Source of the DNA: an uncultured Faecalibacterium sp.
GTDB lineage: Bacteria; Bacillota; Clostridia; Oscillospirales; Ruminococcaceae
NCBI GenBank assembly: GCA_937915335.1
Contig: CALDLZ010000239.1
Span: 1-7,934, forward strand
Direction of reading: 5' to 3'
Length of the DNA: 7,934 nucleotides
This document shows, one piece after another, positions 6,275-7,934 of this stretch. The first letter of the stretch is position 1. Every line of letters starts with the position of its first letter. The notes beneath the pieces were generated by a model. The model was not told where the DNA came from and ran no database searches. It worked only from the letters and a program-made list of their open reading frames with translations. A program made the position numbers and the translations under genes.

Positions 6275-7693
6275 TTACCAGAGGTTTGCGGTCTCGTTAT
6301 ACAGACCCTCGTAGCTCTTGGCGGACAGATCCCAGCTGAAGTCGCACTCCATATCGTGCTGGATCAGCTTGTTCCAATCCTCCTTGTTGTAGTAACGATC
6401 CTGTGCACGGCAGCAGGCATCATACAGCTCGTGGGCGCTGTAACCGGCAAAGGTGAAGCCATTGCCCTCGCCCAAGGTGCAGTCATGGATGGAATCCCGC
6501 AGGCCGCCGGTCTCACGGACGATGGGAGGCGTGCCGTAACGGCAGGCGACCATCTGGGCCAAGCCGCAGGGTTCGCTCTTGGAGGGCATGATGAAGGCAT
6601 CCGCACCCGCATAGATCTCCTGAGACAGTGCGGGCTCGAAGCCGATGTAGGTGCCCACGCGGCCCGGGTGACGGGCGCACAGGTCCGAGAAGAAGGTCTC
6701 GTACTGGTTCTCGCCGCTGCCCAGAATGACCAGCTCGATGCCGCGGTCCACCAACCCATCGGCAATGCTCTGCACCAGGTCAAAGCCCTTCATGCCGACC
6801 ATACGGCTGACCATGGCAAAGACGGGGCTACCGTCTTTGTCCAGACCGAACTTATCCTGCAGGGCCTCCTTGCACTTTGCCTTGCCCTCTTCAAAGTTGG
6901 TGACATCATAGTTGAAGGGGATCCTGGGGTCGGTGGCGGGGTTGTTGGCTTCCATATCAATGCCGTTCAGAATGCCGCACAGCTTATACTGCTTCTCCCG
7001 CAGCAGGGCATCCAGACCGTAGCTGAACCAGGGATCCAGAATTTCCTGTGCGTAGGTGGGGCTGACGGTGGTGATCTTATCAGCGGTCTCAAAGGCACCC
7101 TTCATAAAGTTGGCGCAGCCGTCATACTCCACGATGTGCTGGTCACGGTGACCGATGCCGCAGGTATCCTCCAGAATATCGGTGCCGTACTTGCCCTGAT
7201 AAGCAATATTGTGGATGGTGAAGATGGTCTTGATGCGGTTGAACTTATCCAGGTGGCGGTAGTACAGGTTCAGGTAGACAGGAACCAGAGCGGTCTGCCA
7301 GTCGTTGCAGTTGATGATATCGGGGGTAAAGTCGATGTAGAACAGGGTCTCCAGCACGGCACGGGAGAAGAAGGCGAACCGCTCGCCGTCATCATAGAAG
7401 CCGTACAGGCCGCGGCGCTTGAAGTAGTACTCGTTGTCCAGGAAGTAGTAGGTCACACCGTTGACCTCGGCCTTGAACAACCCGCAATACTGGCTGCGCC
7501 AGCCCACGGGCACCGAGTAGTTGGTGACGTATTCCAGCTTATCACGCATTTTCAGGTCGCCGTACAGCGGCATGATGACACGGGCATCCACGCCGTCCTT
7601 GACCAGAGCCTTGGGCAGGGAACCTGCCACGTCAGCCAGACCACCGGACTTGGCAAAGGGGGTCGCTTCCGAAGCGGCATACAGGATCTTCAT
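6275..7693 (-). CDS. glgA: Glycogen synthase (ADP-glucose dependent, GT5 family)
   Basis: This cytosolic enzyme transfers glucose from ADP-glucose to the non-reducing end of an alpha-1,4-glucan. The 472-residue product has the usual bacterial length and the two Rossmann domains of the GT-B fold. Seen in order: E9 and the ADP-glucose-binding KSGGLADV at 15-22; NDWQTALVP at 130-138; FTIHN with the catalytic-site histidine H161; SRMVGMKGFDL at 296-306, carrying the phosphate-binding R297 and K302; SEPCGLAQ at 373-380 with the active-site E374; and ETGGLRDS at 394-401. All key residues known for the family are present. The ATG at 7693 was chosen because AAAGGAG lies 6 nt upstream and MKILYAASEATPFAKSGGL is the normal start. 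A GTG 18 codons earlier lies inside a GC-rich hairpin. It follows glgD by 127 nt, so both likely form one glycogen operon. Confidence 0.97.
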   Translation of the reverse strand: MKILYAASEATPFAKSGGLADVAGSLPKALVKDGVDARVIMPLYGDLKMRDKLEYVTNYSVPVGWRSQYCGLFKAEVNGVTYYFLDNEYYFKRRGLYGFYDDGERFAFFSRAVLETLFYIDFTPDIINCNDWQTALVPVYLNLYYRHLDKFNRIKTIFTIHNIAYQGKYGTDILEDTCGIGHRDQHIVEYDGCANFMKGAFETADKITTVSPTYAQEILDPWFSYGLDALLREKQYKLCGILNGIDMEANNPATDPRIPFNYDVTNFEEGKAKCKEALQDKFGLDKDGSPVFAMVSRMVGMKGFDLVQSIADGLVDRGIELVILGSGENQYETFFSDLCARHPGRVGTYIGFEPALSQEIYAGADAFIMPSKSEPCGLAQMVACRYGTPPIVRETGGLRDSIHDCTLGEGNGFTFAGYSAHELYDACCRAQDRYYNKEDWNKLIQHDMECDFSWDLSAKSYEGLYNETANLW

Positions 7694-7699
7694 AGTTTT

Positions 7700-7706
7700 C
7701 TCCTTT
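7700..7706 (-). promoter_or_regulatory. Ribosome binding site of glgA
   Basis: AAAGGAG with a 6-nt spacer to the ATG at 7693. It fixes the start at MKILYAASE. Confidence 0.85.
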
Positions 7707-7728
7707 CCAGAAAAAAGGTCGTATACAC

Positions 7729-7767
7729 AAAGAGCGGGCGGGGGCACAGCGGCCCCCGCCCCTCTTT
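7729..7767. repeat. Long GC-rich hairpin in the glgD-glgA spacer
   Basis: GGGCGGGGGC (7736-7745) and GCCCCCGCCC (7752-7761) form a perfect 10-bp stem with a 6-nt loop. After a single bulged C at 7735, the stem continues with AAAGAG (7729-7734) against CTCTTT (7762-7767). In the minus-strand transcript it is followed by TTTGTGTATAC, a poor T-tract, so it would be at best a weak terminator. It ends about 22 nt before the glgA ribosome site. It overlaps a second possible hairpin, so both cannot form together. Confidence 0.75.
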
Positions 7768-7776
7768 AAGAGGGGC
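7758..7776. repeat. Second, competing hairpin in the glgD-glgA spacer
   Basis: GCCCCTCTT (7758-7766) and AAGAGGGGC (7768-7776) are a 9-bp inverted repeat around one base. One arm is also part of the neighbouring longer hairpin. The outer arm AGGGGC (7771-7776) can instead pair with GCCCCT at 7793-7798. The set gives alternative folds typical of, but not proof of, an attenuator; it might also be a dispersed intergenic repeat. Confidence 0.6.
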
Positions 7777-7820
7777 TACCGGGGAGGGAGCCGCCCCTGT
7801 GAAAATTTCAATGTGTCAGC

Positions 7821-7934
7821 TCAGACGGTATGCTCCTTCTGAACATAGACAGGGAAGCTCTCGGTACCGGACAGCTTCTTGCCGGCAGTCACGCGCACGT
7901 TCTTGTCGGTCACGACGCAGTCCAGCTGAGCATT
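7821..7934 (-). CDS. glgD: GlgD-type glucose-1-phosphate adenylyltransferase subunit, C-terminal end (cut by window edge)
   Basis: Only the last 37 codons are present, ending in TGA at 7821. The fragment contains CVVTDKNVRVTAGKKLSGTE, followed by FPVYVQKEHTV. This fits the end of the left-handed beta-helix domain of ADP-glucose pyrophosphorylase family proteins, where an (I/V)(L/V)DK(N/D)V.(V/I)..G..L.G....P pattern is usual. The ending resembles GlgD more than GlgC. In Firmicutes GlgD is the partner of catalytic GlgC and lies upstream of glgA, as it does here; the pair makes ADP-glucose, the substrate of glgA. The GlgD rather than GlgC assignment rests on a short piece and on gene order. Confidence 0.75.
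   Translation of the reverse strand, partial: NAQLDCVVTDKNVRVTAGKKLSGTESFPVYVQKEHTV

Noticed and set aside
7694..7747. Upstream GTG start of glgA, adding 18 residues
   Set aside because: The GTG lies within a GC-rich hairpin, and a strong ribosome site together with the canonical MKILYAASE start supports the ATG at 7693.

Overview
The window looks like chromosome from a fairly GC-rich anaerobic Firmicute, most likely of the Oscillospiraceae/Ruminococcaceae (Faecalibacterium, Gemmiger or Subdoligranulum type). I base this on the protein family variants, the atpZ-atpI-atpB-atpE-atpF-atpH-atpA-atpG-atpD gene order, strong Shine-Dalgarno sites, and a double-hairpin intergenic repeat that resembles repeats I remember from these gut bacteria. 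The genus is an inference and was not tested. All recognised genes lie on the minus strand, so the biological order runs from high to low coordinates.

Right end, 7934 to about 6222: glycogen synthesis. The last 37 codons of a GlgD-type glucose-1-phosphate adenylyltransferase subunit are followed by a 127-nt spacer with two mutually exclusive GC-rich hairpins. Then comes a complete glgA (glycogen synthase, 472 aa), closed by a convincing intrinsic terminator at 6224-6257.

Middle, about 6221 to 5949: the spacer between the two operons. It carries a near-consensus housekeeping promoter (TTGAAA, 17 bp, TATACT) reading into the ATP synthase genes, and a leader of about 90 nt with a GC-rich stem-loop.

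Left part, 5948 to 1: an F1Fo ATP synthase operon in the usual bacterial order: atpZ-like, atpI-like, atpB (a), atpE (c), atpF (b), atpH (delta), atpA (alpha), atpG (gamma) and the first 165 codons of atpD (beta). atpC, if present, is outside the window. The genes are tightly packed and have good ribosome binding sites. atpF and atpH overlap by 4 nt, and the ribosome binding site of atpB lies inside the end of atpI. The c subunit has two membrane carboxylates (E34 and E67) plus T68 and Y72, a pattern known from Na+-coupled rotors, so the enzyme may run on Na+. The one large interruption inside the operon is the double-hairpin repeat between atpG and atpD.

I found no mobile element, CRISPR array, tRNA, rRNA or defence system. 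The window is mostly ordinary core metabolism. The points worth a second look are the ion specificity of the c ring, the repeat inside the operon, and the alternative hairpins before glgA.
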